A stretch of 64,000 nucleotides of DNA from Streptomyces violaceoruber (GCF_033406955.1 NZ_CP137734.1:6014001-6078000); one strand, 5' to 3'. Positions 1 through 8,250 are shown, numbered from the stretch's first letter. Made by a program: numbers and translations. Notes: generated by a model not told the origin, from the letters alone.

Positions 1-676
1 CCGCCGGTCCCTCGGGCGCGGTCCCGGTCGCCAGCAGACTCCGGACGATCCGCCCCTTGGTCGCCTTGTTGAAGTGGCTGACCACCTTCCGGGTCGGCGC
101 GTGCAGCACCCGCACGGTCGCCGTCCGCGCGGCGACCTCGCCCTTCGGCTTCCACGGCGCCGCGTACGCCGCCGACCGCAGGTCGAGCACCAGCCCGTCC
201 CCGGCCGCCTCCGGCAGCACCTCGGCCATCGGCGCCCGCCAGTGCGCGCCCAGCGCCCCCAGGCCGGGCAGCTTCACGCCCATCGAGCACCGGTAGGACG
301 GAATCCGGTCGGTCATCCGCACGGCACCCCACAGTCCCGAGAACACCAGCAGCGACCTGGCCGCCCGCCGCTTGGCGGCGGCGTCCAGCGAGGCCAGGTC
401 CAGCGCGTCGTACAGCACACCGGTGTAGATCTCCCCGGCCGGACGCGCACCCGCCGTCAGCAGCTCCGTGTTCTTGGCGACCTCGCCGCGCAGCCCCTCG
501 CTCAGCCCGAGCACCTCGCGCGCCTTCTCCTCGTCACCGGCGCACAGCTCGACCAGCTCGCCGAGGACGGCCTCCCGGGCCGCGGTGAGCCCCGGCAGGG
601 ACAGCGACCCGGTCTTCAGCGGGGCGCCCCGGCCGGACGCGGCCTTCCCCTCGGACGGCGGCAGCAGGACAAGCAC
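1..676 (-). CDS. yaaA: YaaA/DUF328 peroxide-stress family protein, 3' end outside window
   Basis: Read on the minus strand this is a 225-codon fragment that runs off the left edge. It begins with the hallmark LLPPSEGK motif of the YaaA (UPF0246) family about four residues after the start, and continues with the family pattern RSYLVFSGLWGAV-like and SHFNKATKGR-like segments. In E. coli YaaA lowers free intracellular iron and limits oxidative DNA damage during peroxide stress; that role is taken from the family, not seen here. The GTG at 676 is preferred because GGAG (685-682) sits five bases upstream. It follows the membrane-protein gene by 39 bp and could be the third gene of the merR transcript. 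The family call is firm; the cellular role in Streptomyces is inferred. Confidence 0.88.
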   Translation of the reverse strand, partial: MLVLLPPSEGKAASGRGAPLKTGSLSLPGLTAAREAVLGELVELCAGDEEKAREVLGLSEGLRGEVAKNTELLTAGARPAGEIYTGVLYDALDLASLDAAAKRRAARSLLVFSGLWGAVRMTDRIPSYRCSMGVKLPGLGALGAHWRAPMAEVLPEAAGDGLVLDLRSAAYAAPWKPKGEVAARTATVRVLHAPTRKVVSHFNKATKGRIVRSLLATGTAPEGPA

Positions 677-715
677 ACGTACTCCTTCACATCGAGCTGA
701 CTCCCCAGCCCCCGG

Positions 716-1330
716 TCAGGGTACGGCGTGCCCCTCCCGTGCCAGCTCGACGGCCCGGACGAACGCCCCCGGATCGTCCGCGTGGCACCGCACCACGCGC
801 ACCTCGCGCCGGCGCCCGAAGAAGGAGAGGTGGGCGACGGGCTCGGTGAGTTCGACGGTGACGGAGGTCTGGGACCCCACGGCGAGATCGAGCTCCCCGT
901 CCGCAGGGGTGTGCGTCGTGCGCAGCTCGCGCCGGACGGACGCGATCCGCTCCAGCGGTATCCGCACGTCGACGTGGAGGGCCCGGCGGACGCGCAGCGT
1001 CCCGGCGGCCGCGTCCAGGACATGCGGCCGGACCACGGACGCGGCGTGCAGCCCGACCACCATCACGACGGTGTACACGTCCAGCACCAGCACCACATGG
1101 TGTGCGGCGGGCCAGTCCCGCAGCAGCACGGACATCGTCACCGACTCGACGACGCACACGAACGCGAGCCCGAACATCATCGCGCCCTGCCCCCGCGCGT
1201 ACCCGAAGGCCGCCCCGCCGGCCGCCGAGTCGTGCGTACGCCGGGCCGCCCACAGCCACAGACTCGCCCACAGCCGCAGCTCGTGCCGGGCGAGCCGGTA
1301 CGGAAACGCGGCGGGACCGGTGGCTCTCAC
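716..1330 (-). CDS. Membrane protein of unknown function
   Basis: A 204-residue protein with two or three hydrophobic stretches between about residues 48 and 115, followed by a soluble C-terminal half with a beta-rich, PH-like composition (TVELTEPVAHLSFFGRRREV region). I do not recognise a named family. The GTG start at 1330 overlaps the TGA of the MerR gene in a GTGA junction, so the two are translationally coupled and probably functionally linked: the regulator may control this membrane protein. Codon use is normal for the window. Function unknown. Confidence 0.7.
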   Translation of the reverse strand: MRATGPAAFPYRLARHELRLWASLWLWAARRTHDSAAGGAAFGYARGQGAMMFGLAFVCVVESVTMSVLLRDWPAAHHVVLVLDVYTVVMVVGLHAASVVRPHVLDAAAGTLRVRRALHVDVRIPLERIASVRRELRTTHTPADGELDLAVGSQTSVTVELTEPVAHLSFFGRRREVRVVRCHADDPGAFVRAVELAREGHAVP

Positions 1331-2088
1331 GACCGCCGTCCCCGGGCGGCGATCTCCATGGCCCGCCGGACCGCCTCCGCCTGGGCCGGCGCGAAGTCGG
1401 CGTACAGGGCGCGCAGCAGGCCGTGGCCGGGGTCGAGGTCGAAACCCTCCTCGGGCAGCAGCTCCGCGGGCATGCAGTCGGCGAGTACGCGGGCCGCCTC
1501 CGCCACCCGGGGGTCGTCGGCGCCGGCGTCGGCCAGTTCGTCGAGCAGCTCATAGGTACGCCGGGCCCGTGCCGCCGCCTCCGGCGAGCCCAGGGCCCCG
1601 CGCATCGCGGCCAGCAGCCCCGCCCGCTCCTCCGGGGCGACGGTGCTCTCCAGCAGCACCAGCATCTCCCGGTCCCGCAGGGCCATCGGCGAGCCGGACA
1701 CGTCCCCGATCCCGGCGAACAGTTCGGCCAGCTCGGGCGAGACCGGCCCCTCGGGCGGCACCCCGCCCTCCGTCCCCAGCAGCGCGCGCAACCGCGTCCG
1801 GCGCTCCCGGATCGCCGCCTCCTGCCGTGCGAGATCCGAGTCCAGCTCCTCCAGCACCTCGGCGAGGTCCTTCCCGGCGTCGTCCGCCAGTACGTCCCGC
1901 ACCTCCGCCAGGCCGAGCCCCAACTCGGTCAGCCGCCTGATCCTGGCCAGCACGACGACGTGCCGCAACGTGTACGTCCGATACCCGTTGGCCAGCCGCT
2001 CCGGCTCGGGCAGCAGGCCCTGATGGTGGTAGTGCCGCACGGTCCGCGTGGTGACGCCGACGGTGTCGGCGAGTTCTCCGATCCGCAT
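1327..2088 (-). CDS. MerR family transcriptional regulator
   Basis: 253 residues. Residues 1-70 form the MerR winged helix: MRIGELADTVGVTTRTVRHY, then GLL-PEP and NGYRTY, then RHVVVLARIRRLTELGLGL. A coiled linker (about 75-110, rich in Asp, Leu, Glu, Arg) and a helical C-terminal half of about 140 residues resemble the multidrug-sensing TipAS/BmrR-like effector domains. No cysteine cluster is visible, so a metal sensor is unlikely; an organic ligand is more plausible. The start codon lies 6 bp downstream of a -10 box, so the mRNA is probably leaderless. Its own promoter carries the 19-bp spacer typical of MerR targets, suggesting autoregulation of this gene and of the coupled membrane gene. 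Confidence 0.88.
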   Translation of the reverse strand: MRIGELADTVGVTTRTVRHYHHQGLLPEPERLANGYRTYTLRHVVVLARIRRLTELGLGLAEVRDVLADDAGKDLAEVLEELDSDLARQEAAIRERRTRLRALLGTEGGVPPEGPVSPELAELFAGIGDVSGSPMALRDREMLVLLESTVAPEERAGLLAAMRGALGSPEAAARARRTYELLDELADAGADDPRVAEAARVLADCMPAELLPEEGFDLDPGHGLLRALYADFAPAQAEAVRRAMEIAARGRRS

Positions 2089-2094
2089 GCCCCC

Positions 2095-2125
2095 AGTAGA
2101 AACGTTGACGTTGCGACAGGGTCAA
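2095..2125 (-). promoter_or_regulatory. MerR-type promoter with 19-bp spacer, leaderless start
   Basis: On the minus strand: -35 TTGACC (2125-2120), a 19-bp spacer, -10 TCTACT (2100-2095), then six bases to the ATG at 2088. A dyad with TTGAC/GTCAA arms (2104-2125) lies across the -35 and spacer. A 19-bp instead of 17-bp spacer with a dyad in it is the signature of promoters untwisted by MerR proteins. Confidence 0.7.
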
Positions 2126-2198
2126 GCGGACGGGCTCCGCGGCCCTGGACACCGCGGGATTCCTCTGATCGTCTGGGAGGAGAGGGGGGTGTGCAGCG

Positions 2199-3035
2199 AT
2201 GGCGGGCGCGCGCGAGCAGGCACGGTGGAGCAGGGCCCGGCTGGGACGGGGCGGCCCGCCCCTCGATCTCCTCACCGCCCGCTTCGACCGGCACGTCTAC
2301 GCCCCGCTCGCCCACGACGAGTACACGGTCGGCGTCACCGTCGGCGGACTCGAGGTCATCGCCTACCGGGGCGGTCACATCCACTCCGGGCCGGGCTCCA
2401 TCGTCGTCCTGGAACCCGGCGAGGTGCACACCGGCGGCCCCGCTGCCCCCGAGGGCTACTCCTACCGAGCCCTGTACGCCGCCCCGAACCTCCTCACCGA
2501 CGGCACCCGGACGGACACGGTCCTCCCGCACTTCCGCGAGCCCGTCCTCGACGATCCCGAACTCGCCGCCGCCCTGCGCGCCGCACACACGGACCTGGCC
2601 CGCTGCCCCGACCCGCTGGAGGCGGAGTCCCGTCTGCCCTGGCTGCTCACGGCGCTGGCCCGCCGCCACTCCACGGCCCGCGCGGCCGACGACACGGTCC
2701 CCGGCGCCGGCCGTGTCGCCCGCGTCGTACGCGACCGGCTCGCCGACGAACTCCTCGCCCCGCCGTCCCTGGCGGCCCTCGCCGCCGACCTCGGCCTGTC
2801 CCGCTACCAACTCCTGCGGGCCTTCCGCACGTCGACGGGGATGCCGCCGTACGCCTGGCTCGCCCAGCACCGGGTGGCCAGGGCGCGCGGGCTCCTGGAC
2901 GCGGGTCTGCGCCCCGCCGAGGTGGCGGCGCTGGTGGGCTTCGCCGACCAGGCGCACCTGACCCGCTGGTTCCGGCGGGTCCTCGGGGTGACCCCGGCCG
3001 CGTACCGCAACAGCGTTCAAGACCGCACCGGGTGA
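2199..3035 (+). CDS. AraC family transcriptional regulator
   Basis: 278 residues. The N-terminal half has a cupin-like sensor fold (HIHSGPGSIVVLEPGEVHTG around residues 65-85, typical of the AraC arabinose-binding/cupin domain). The C-terminal 100 residues carry the double helix-turn-helix: LAALAADLGLSRYQLLRAFR for the first helix pair and VAALVGFADQAHLTRWFRRVLGVTPAAYR for the conserved second one. It is followed 19 bp later by the DMT exporter gene on the same strand, which makes that exporter the obvious candidate target. The ligand is not predictable. The ATG at 2199 is used; the divergent MerR promoter lies just upstream. Confidence 0.9.
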   Translation: MAGAREQARWSRARLGRGGPPLDLLTARFDRHVYAPLAHDEYTVGVTVGGLEVIAYRGGHIHSGPGSIVVLEPGEVHTGGPAAPEGYSYRALYAAPNLLTDGTRTDTVLPHFREPVLDDPELAAALRAAHTDLARCPDPLEAESRLPWLLTALARRHSTARAADDTVPGAGRVARVVRDRLADELLAPPSLAALAADLGLSRYQLLRAFRTSTGMPPYAWLAQHRVARARGLLDAGLRPAEVAALVGFADQAHLTRWFRRVLGVTPAAYRNSVQDRTG

Positions 3036-3054
3036 GGCGGCCGAGACTCGCCGC

Positions 3055-4035
3055 ATGACTGCACGCGGCTGGTTCCTGTTCTCCCTGATGGGAGTGGTCT
3101 GGGGCGTCCCCTACCTGATGATCAAGGTGGCGGTGGACGAGGTGTCCCCGTCCGGGGTGGTGTTCGCGCGGTGCGCGCTCGGCGCGGCCCTCCTGCTGCC
3201 CTTCGCCCTGCGCAAGGGAGACCTCCTCGGGACCGTACGGCGCCGGTGGAAGCCGATGCTGGCCTTCGCCGTGATCGAGATCATCGGCCCCTGGTGGACC
3301 CTGACGGACGCCGAACGGCACCTGTCCAGCTCCACCGCAGGGCTGCTGATCGCGGGCGTGCCGATCGTCGCCGTCCTCCTGGCCCGCTTCTTCGGCGCCG
3401 AGGAACGGGTCGGCGCCCGCCGGATCACCGGCCTCGGCCTCGGCCTCGCGGGCGTCGCCGTCCTCACCGTCCCGCACCTCACCGGCGGCGACGCCCGCTC
3501 GCTGGCCGAGGTGCTGGTGACGGTCGTCGGCTACGCCACCGCCCCCCTGATCGCCGCCCGCCACCTCAAGGACGTCCCCACCCTCCAGCTCATCACCCCC
3601 TGCCTCACCCTGGCCGCCGTCGTCTACGCCCCCGCCGCCTTCCTGACCCGGCCCGCCACCCTCCCCTCGGGCGAGGCCCTGGCAGCCCTGGCCGGTCTCG
3701 GCCTCGTCTGCACCGCGATCGCCTTCGTGGCCTTCCTGGAGTTGATCAAGGAGGTCGGCCCGACCCGGGCCGGCGTCATCACCTACGTCAACCCGGCGGT
3801 CGCCGTCGCCGCGGGCGCCCTCCTCCTGGACGAGGAGCTGACCCTCGGCATCGGCGTCGCCTTCACCCTGATCCTGGCCGGCTCGGTCCTCGCGACGGCG
3901 GCGGCCGGTCCGGGGCGGGAGGCTCGCCGGGTACCATGGTCGACACGGCAGACGAGCCGGGCGGGCGGCCGCGTGGAGTCCCTCACGGGACTTCCCGAGG
4001 AACGTCCGGGCTCCACAGGGCAGGGTGATGGCTAA
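3055..4035 (+). CDS. EamA/DMT-family transporter, C-terminus overlaps rnpB
   Basis: 326 codons with about ten hydrophobic segments in two EamA halves (residues 5-140 and 150-285), typical of drug/metabolite exporters such as amino-acid effluxers. The family is normally about 290-300 residues long; here the hydrophobic part ends near residue 285. The charged tail from residue 298 onward is read from the 5' part of the RNase P RNA gene (3947 on), with the stop at 4033-4035. A -10-like GAGACT lies exactly 6 bp before the ATG, so it may also be read from a leaderless transcript. Upstream neighbour is an AraC regulator 19 bp away. Substrate unknown. Confidence 0.85.
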   Translation: MTARGWFLFSLMGVVWGVPYLMIKVAVDEVSPSGVVFARCALGAALLLPFALRKGDLLGTVRRRWKPMLAFAVIEIIGPWWTLTDAERHLSSSTAGLLIAGVPIVAVLLARFFGAEERVGARRITGLGLGLAGVAVLTVPHLTGGDARSLAEVLVTVVGYATAPLIAARHLKDVPTLQLITPCLTLAAVVYAPAAFLTRPATLPSGEALAALAGLGLVCTAIAFVAFLELIKEVGPTRAGVITYVNPAVAVAAGALLLDEELTLGIGVAFTLILAGSVLATAAAGPGREARRVPWSTRQTSRAGGRVESLTGLPEERPGSTGQGDG

Positions 4036-4357
4036 CGGCCACCCGGGGTGACCCGCGGGACAGTGCCACAGAAAGCAGACCGCCGGAGGCTTCGGCCCCC
4101 GGTAAGGGTGAAACGGTGGTGTAAGAGACCACCAGTGCCCAGGGCGACCTGGGCAGCTAGGTAAACCCCACCCGGAGCAAGGTCAAGAAGGAAGCACCCC
4201 GGTGCTTCTGCGCGGACGTTCGAGGGCTGCCCGCCCGAGTCCGCGGGTAGACCGCTGGAGGCCGGTGGCAACGCCGGTCCTAGATGGATGGCCGTCGCCG
4301 ACGGGACCGCGAGGCCCCGTCGGAACAGAACCCGGCGTACAGCCCGACTCGTCTGCC
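3947..4357 (+). ncRNA. rnpB: RNase P RNA (bacterial type A)
   Basis: The catalytic RNA of RNase P, which trims 5' leaders from pre-tRNA. The 5' GGCAGACGAG (3947-3956) pairs with CTCGTCTGCC (4348-4357) to form helix P1. The universal blocks are present: GAGGAACGTCCGGGCTCCAC (about 3999-4018), ACAGTGCCACAGAAAGCAGACCG-type CR-II/III (around 4060-4083), GGTAAGGGTGAAACGGTG (4101-4118) and TAGATGGATG with CAGAACCCGGC near the 3' end (4281-4336). Length about 411 nt is normal for high-GC actinobacteria. The 5' part lies inside the ORF of the upstream exporter, and the promoter must be within that ORF. Exact ends are set from the P1 pairing. Confidence 0.95.
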
Positions 4358-4740
4358 GCCCCCCCGCGGCGTTGCCCTGTGATCAGGTGGAAGAGGCCCC
4401 CCAGCAGCGTCCGTAGGTCAGCTGCATGATGTCGCGGACCCGTATGCGGCCGCCGCGAAGAAGAGCCAGAGGATGCGGGTCCGCGCTGCGGCTATCCAGA
4501 GACCGTGGCTTCGAAATTTTCGGAAGTGCTGCCTCTTCTTTCCGGCAGGCACGGTGAGTGGATTCCGGGTTCCGCGTGTCGACGCGGATTGAGTGGTGCG
4601 TGATCTGCAATTTCCTTTCCCGGGCGGCATCCTCTGGAACGTCGAAGGTTTCGAAACTTCTACCGAAACTGTTGACGCTTGATGGGTGCAGGTCAACACT
4701 GTCGCCGTTGTCCGAACCCGCAGGAGAGGAACACCCCCCA
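4358..4740. promoter_or_regulatory. Intergenic region with CGAAA repeats upstream of xlnB
   Basis: 383 bp without a convincing gene; it is less GC-rich than the surroundings, as expected for a regulatory region. CGAAA pentamers occur at 4512-4516, 4652-4656 and 4664-4668, the last two 12 bp apart, and TTTCGAAA (4649-4656) is palindromic. CGAAA repeats and TTTCGAAA-type palindromes have been described upstream of Streptomyces xylanase genes and linked to xylan induction and glucose repression. Immediately downstream GTTGAC (4671-4676) and GTCAAC (4692-4697) form an inverted repeat, with TTGACG as a possible -35 box. The RBS AGGAGAGG lies just before the ATG of xlnB. Confidence 0.6.
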
Positions 4741-5747
4741 TGAACCTGCTCGTCCAGCCGAGGCGTCGCAGACGCGGTCCGGTCACCTTGCTCGTCAGGA
4801 GCGCGTGGGCCGTCGCGCTGGCGGCGCTCGCCGCGCTGATGCTGCCGGGCACCGCCCAGGCCGACACGGTCGTCACGACCAACCAGGAGGGCACCAACAA
4901 CGGCTACTACTACTCGTTCTGGACCGACAGCCAGGGCACCGTCTCCATGAACATGGGCTCCGGCGGTCAGTACAGCACCTCGTGGCGCAACACCGGCAAC
5001 TTCGTCGCGGGCAAGGGCTGGGCCAACGGCGGCCGCCGGACCGTGCAGTACTCGGGCAGCTTCAACCCCTCCGGCAACGCGTACCTGGCGCTCTACGGAT
5101 GGACGTCGAACCCGCTCGTCGAGTACTACATCGTCGACAACTGGGGCACCTACCGGCCCACGGGCGAGTACAAGGGCACCGTCACCAGCGACGGCGGCAC
5201 CTACGACATCTACAAGACGACCCGCGTCAACAAGCCCTCCGTCGAGGGGACCCGCACCTTCGACCAGTACTGGAGCGTCCGGCAGGCGAAGCGGACCGGC
5301 GGCACCATCACGACCGGCAACCACTTCGACGCGTGGGCCCGGGCCGGGATGCCGCTCGGCAACTTCAGCTACTACATGATCATGGCCACCGAGGGCTACC
5401 AGAGCAGCGGCAGCTCCAGCATCAACGTCGGCGGGACCGGCGGCGGCGACAACGGCGGCGGCGACAACGGGAGCGGTGGCGGCGGGTGCACCGCCACGGT
5501 GTCCGCCGGGCAGAAGTGGGGCGACCGGTACAACCTCGACGTCTCCGTCAGCGGCGCCAGCGACTGGACGGTGACGATGAACGTGCCGTCCCCGGCGAAG
5601 GTCCTGTCGACCTGGAACGTCAACGCCAGCTATCCCAGTGCGCAGACGCTGACCGCCAGGTCGAACGGCAGCGGCAACAACTGGGGCGCCACCATCCAGG
5701 CCAACGGCAACTGGACCTGGCCCAGCGTGTCCTGCAGCGCGGGCTGA
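4741..5747 (+). CDS. xlnB: Secreted endo-1,4-beta-xylanase, GH11 with C-terminal CBM2 xylan-binding module
   Basis: 335 residues. A long signal peptide with an Arg-rich n-region (RRRRR), hydrophobic core and TAQA cleavage site ends near residue 41. The GH11 jelly roll follows (about 42-230): TNNGYYYSFWTD start, nucleophile Glu in PLVEYYIVDNWG and acid/base Glu in MIMATEGYQSSG. A Gly/Asp-rich linker (about 235-255) leads to an 85-residue CBM2b module bounded by two cysteines, with the solvent-exposed tryptophans expected. The sequence agrees with my memory of S. lividans xylanase B. The ATG at 4741 has an AGGAGAGG RBS; an in-frame ATG at 4686 would only add an untypical extension. It is followed 29 bp later by axeA; both should act together on acetylated xylan outside the cell. 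Confidence 0.96.
5562..5734 (+). repeat. Direct repeat, copy 1 (CBM2 coding segment)
   Basis: 173 bp within the CBM2 module of xlnB that is repeated at 6593-6765 in axeA (offset 1031 bp) with a single silent-type difference (AGC versus AGT). Flanking CBM sequence is less similar, so the identity is local. Confidence 0.9.
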
Positions 5748-5776
5748 CCCACCAGAGCGGAGAGGAGGAACCACGT

Positions 5777-6778
5777 ATGCGCACCAGACCACGTCCCTCG
5801 TCGCGTCCCCTGCACAGCCTGGTCGCCGGCGTCGCCGTCACCGCGCTCGCCGCCGCGGGCACGGTGGCGGCCGGCGCCGCCCCGGCCCAGGCCGCGGCCT
5901 GCAACGGTTACGTCGGGCTCACCTTCGACGACGGCCCCTCCGGCAGCACCCAGTCCCTGCTCAACGCGCTCAGGCAGAACGGGCTGCGGGCCACCATGTT
6001 CAACCAGGGGCAGAACGCCGCCCAGAACCCGTCCCTGGTCCGGGCCCAGGTCGACGCCGGCATGTGGGTCGCCAACCACAGCTACACCCACCCGCACATG
6101 ACCCAGCTCGGCCAGGCCCAGATGGACTCGGAGATCTCCCGGACCCAGCAGGCCATCGCGGGCGCCGGCGGCGGGACGCCCAAGCTGTTCCGGCCGCCGT
6201 ACGGCGAGACCAACGCGACGCTCCGGTCGATCGAGGCCAAGTACGGGCTGACCGAGGTGATCTGGGACGTCGACTCGCAGGACTGGAACAACGCCAGTAC
6301 CGACGCGATCGTGCAGGCCGTCTCACGGCTCGGCAACGGCCAGGTCATCCTCATGCACGACTGGCCCGCCAACACGCTCGCGGCCATCCCGCGCATCGCG
6401 CAGACCCTGGCGGGCAAGGGGCTGTGCTCCGGCATGATCTCGCCGCAGACCGGCCGCGCGGTCGCTCCCGACGGCAGTGGCGGCGGGGGAGACGGCGGCG
6501 GGGGAGGCGGTGGTGCCTGCACCGCGACGCTGTCCGCCGGGCAGCGGTGGGGGGACCGGTACAACCTCAACGTCTCCGTCAGCGGTGCCAGTGACTGGAC
6601 GGTGACGATGAACGTGCCGTCCCCGGCGAAGGTCCTGTCGACCTGGAACGTCAACGCCAGTTATCCCAGTGCGCAGACGCTGACCGCCAGGTCGAACGGC
6701 AGCGGCAACAACTGGGGCGCCACCATCCAGGCCAACGGCAACTGGACCTGGCCCAGCGTGTCCTGTACTGCGGGCTGA
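5777..6778 (+). CDS. axeA: Secreted acetylxylan esterase, CE4 (NodB fold) with C-terminal CBM2
   Basis: 333 residues. Signal peptide to APAQA-AA near residue 41. The CE4/polysaccharide deacetylase domain follows with motif 1 LTFDDGPS (catalytic Asp, metal Asp), motif 2 HSYTHPHM (two metal His), motif 3 RPPYGE, motif 4 DVDSQDW and motif 5 ILMHDW. A Gly-rich linker (about 235-248) and a CBM2b module identical over most of its length to that of XlnB end the protein. It removes acetyl groups from xylan so that the co-transcribed xylanase can cut. The ATG at 5777 has a strong GGAGAGGAGG RBS. A strong terminator hairpin follows. Matches the known S. lividans xlnB-axeA arrangement. Confidence 0.95.
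   Translation: MRTRPRPSSRPLHSLVAGVAVTALAAAGTVAAGAAPAQAAACNGYVGLTFDDGPSGSTQSLLNALRQNGLRATMFNQGQNAAQNPSLVRAQVDAGMWVANHSYTHPHMTQLGQAQMDSEISRTQQAIAGAGGGTPKLFRPPYGETNATLRSIEAKYGLTEVIWDVDSQDWNNASTDAIVQAVSRLGNGQVILMHDWPANTLAAIPRIAQTLAGKGLCSGMISPQTGRAVAPDGSGGGGDGGGGGGGACTATLSAGQRWGDRYNLNVSVSGASDWTVTMNVPSPAKVLSTWNVNASYPSAQTLTARSNGSGNNWGATIQANGNWTWPSVSCTAG
6593..6765 (+). repeat. Direct repeat, copy 2 (CBM2 coding segment)
   Basis: Second copy of the 173-bp near-identical segment found at 5562-5734, here in the CBM2 module of axeA. Confidence 0.9.
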
Positions 6779-6796
6779 CCGAGCCCGGACCCCTCG

Positions 6797-6833
6797 GGTC
6801 CGTACCCGTGGACGAGGCCCACGGGTACGGACC
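6797..6833. terminator. Rho-independent-type hairpin between axeA and mazG-like gene
   Basis: Perfect 15-bp stem GGTCCGTACCCGTGG (6797-6811) / CCACGGGTACGGACC (6819-6833) with a 7-base loop, placed between the ends of two convergent genes, so it can serve both strands. No long T-run, as usual in Streptomyces. Confidence 0.85.
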
Positions 6834-6842
6834 TTCGGTCAC

Positions 6843-7184
6843 TCACTCACCCAGCGACCGCCCCGCCACCCGCGCCAGATGCCGCCCGAACACCTCGCGC
6901 GCCTCGGGCGTCAGCGTCCGCAGGGCCACCATCGCCGTGATCACGACGTCGCACAGCTCCGCCTCCACGTCGTCCCAGGTGTGCGTGACACCCTTCCTCG
7001 GGTTCTGGCCGGTCGCGCCGATCACCGCCTCGGCGACCTCGCCGACCTCCTCCGACAGCTTCAGCATGCGCAGCAGCAGGCCCTCCCTGCCGCCGACGGG
7101 CTGGTCCGCCTCCAGCCACTTCCACAGGGCGTCGACGGTGTTCCAGAGGTCGTCGGCCCGCGCGCCGTCCGGGTTGTCGCTCAT
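6843..7184 (-). CDS. MazG-like nucleotide pyrophosphohydrolase
   Basis: 113 residues, the size of single-domain MazG-like proteins. The all-alpha NTP-PPase signature is visible: KLSEEVGEVAEAV (E-x-x-E metal-binding half) followed by EAELCDVVITAMVAL (E-x-x-D second half). Such enzymes hydrolyse non-canonical NTPs to NMP and pyrophosphate as housecleaning. It is read toward the xlnB-axeA terminator. Start ATG at 7184; a -10-like CACGCT lies about 7 bp upstream. Substrate unknown. Confidence 0.85.
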   Translation of the reverse strand: MSDNPDGARADDLWNTVDALWKWLEADQPVGGREGLLLRMLKLSEEVGEVAEAVIGATGQNPRKGVTHTWDDVEAELCDVVITAMVALRTLTPEAREVFGRHLARVAGRSLGE

Positions 7185-7214
7185 GTGGAGCAGCGTGCCA
7201 CGTTCCCGCGGGCG

Positions 7215-7757
7215 TCAGTCGAAGAGTGTCTCCTGCCGCCCCTCGGCCGCCCTGCGCAGCCGCCTGTTCCGCGCCCCCACGACCGCCGTCGCGGCCGCCG
7301 CCGTCACCGCGAAGGCGGCCGGGACCATCCAGTTCCGGTTGACCGCGTGGCCGAGGGCGTGGTCGAGGGAGAGCCGGCCGGGGCCCGAGACCGCGAGTCC
7401 CGCCGCCGTCAGGCCGAGGGAGACGGCGTACTCGTAGCCGCCCGCCTGGGCGAAGAAGCCGTTGGGGGCGTGCACCGCGGCGGCGCCCGCCATCGCGCCG
7501 ACCGCGGCCGCACCCGCCGCCGGAGTGGCCAGCCCCAGCGCCAGCAGCGTCCCGCCGCCCGCCTCCGCGAGACCCGCCGCGGTGGCGCTGGCCCGGCCCG
7601 GCGCGTAGCCCATGGCCTCCATGGCCCGACCGGTCTCCCCGAGGCCGCCGCCGCCGAACCAGCCGAGCAGCTTCTGCGTGCCGTGCGCGGCCAGCACCCC
7701 GCCGGTTCCCAGGCGGAGCAGCAGCAGTCCGAGATCCCGCCGGTCACAGCACTTCAC
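7215..7757 (-). CDS. DoxX family membrane protein
   Basis: 180 residues with four hydrophobic segments. The N-terminal LGLLLLRLGTGGVLAAHGTQKLLGWFGG is the diagnostic first helix of DoxX/DoxD-type proteins (R-x-G-x-G...HGxQKL). Basic C-terminal tail RNRRLRRAAEG. The gene is 30 bp upstream of the MazG-like gene and may be co-transcribed with it. DoxX-family proteins have been tied to thiosulfate:quinone oxidoreduction and to oxidative-stress complexes in actinobacteria; no specific role can be read here. Start GTG at 7757. Confidence 0.85.
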   Translation of the reverse strand: MKCCDRRDLGLLLLRLGTGGVLAAHGTQKLLGWFGGGGLGETGRAMEAMGYAPGRASATAAGLAEAGGGTLLALGLATPAAGAAAVGAMAGAAAVHAPNGFFAQAGGYEYAVSLGLTAAGLAVSGPGRLSLDHALGHAVNRNWMVPAAFAVTAAAATAVVGARNRRLRRAAEGRQETLFD

Positions 7758-7910
7758 GTCGACTCCCTCGCGGACGGTGGCGGCTCATCTGCCCACCGTC
7801 GCCCGTGCGCGGCGTCCGGGCCCGTCGCCGGGCGCCGTTCGGGTGGTGGCGGGCGACGGCGGGCGGGACGCCCGGTGGCGGGGACGTGGAGCCGGTGTGA
7901 CGCTGCCGCC

Positions 7911-8237
7911 ATGACCATTCAGACCACGCGACTCAGCGACCCGGCCGTCCGCGCCTTCGTCGCCGCCGTCAACGCCCACGACCGCGAGGCTTTCCGCGCG
8001 CTGCTCGCGCCGGGCGCCACCATGGCCGACGACGGGGACGACCGGAACCTCGACCAGTGGATCGACCAGGAGATCTTCTCCTCCAACGGCCACATGGAGG
8101 TCGACAACGAGTCGAACGGCGGTCGCGCCCTCATCGCCCGCTACCGCAACGACACCTGGGGCGAGATGCGCACCCGGTGGGACTTCACCGTCGACGAGGA
8201 CGGGCGGATCGCCCGCTTCGAGACCGGGCAGGCGTAG
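7911..8237 (+). CDS. NTF2-like/SnoaL-fold protein
   Basis: 108 residues. Pattern AVRAFVAAVNAHDREAFRALLAPGATMADDGDDR followed by a WDFTVDEDGRIARFETGQ end is typical of the SnoaL/NTF2-like cone fold, which serves as a small-molecule isomerase/hydrolase or polyketide cyclase scaffold. No catalytic assignment is possible. Divergent from the DoxX gene. A strong terminator hairpin follows 13 bp after the stop. The start ATG has GACGCT six bases upstream, compatible with a leaderless transcript. Confidence 0.75.
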   Translation: MTIQTTRLSDPAVRAFVAAVNAHDREAFRALLAPGATMADDGDDRNLDQWIDQEIFSSNGHMEVDNESNGGRALIARYRNDTWGEMRTRWDFTVDEDGRIARFETGQA

Positions 8238-8250
8238 CCGGGAAACGGTG

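Noticed and set aside
4558..4743. 61-codon ORF upstream of xlnB
   Set aside because: Lies in the regulatory region with CGAAA repeats and has no recognisable feature.
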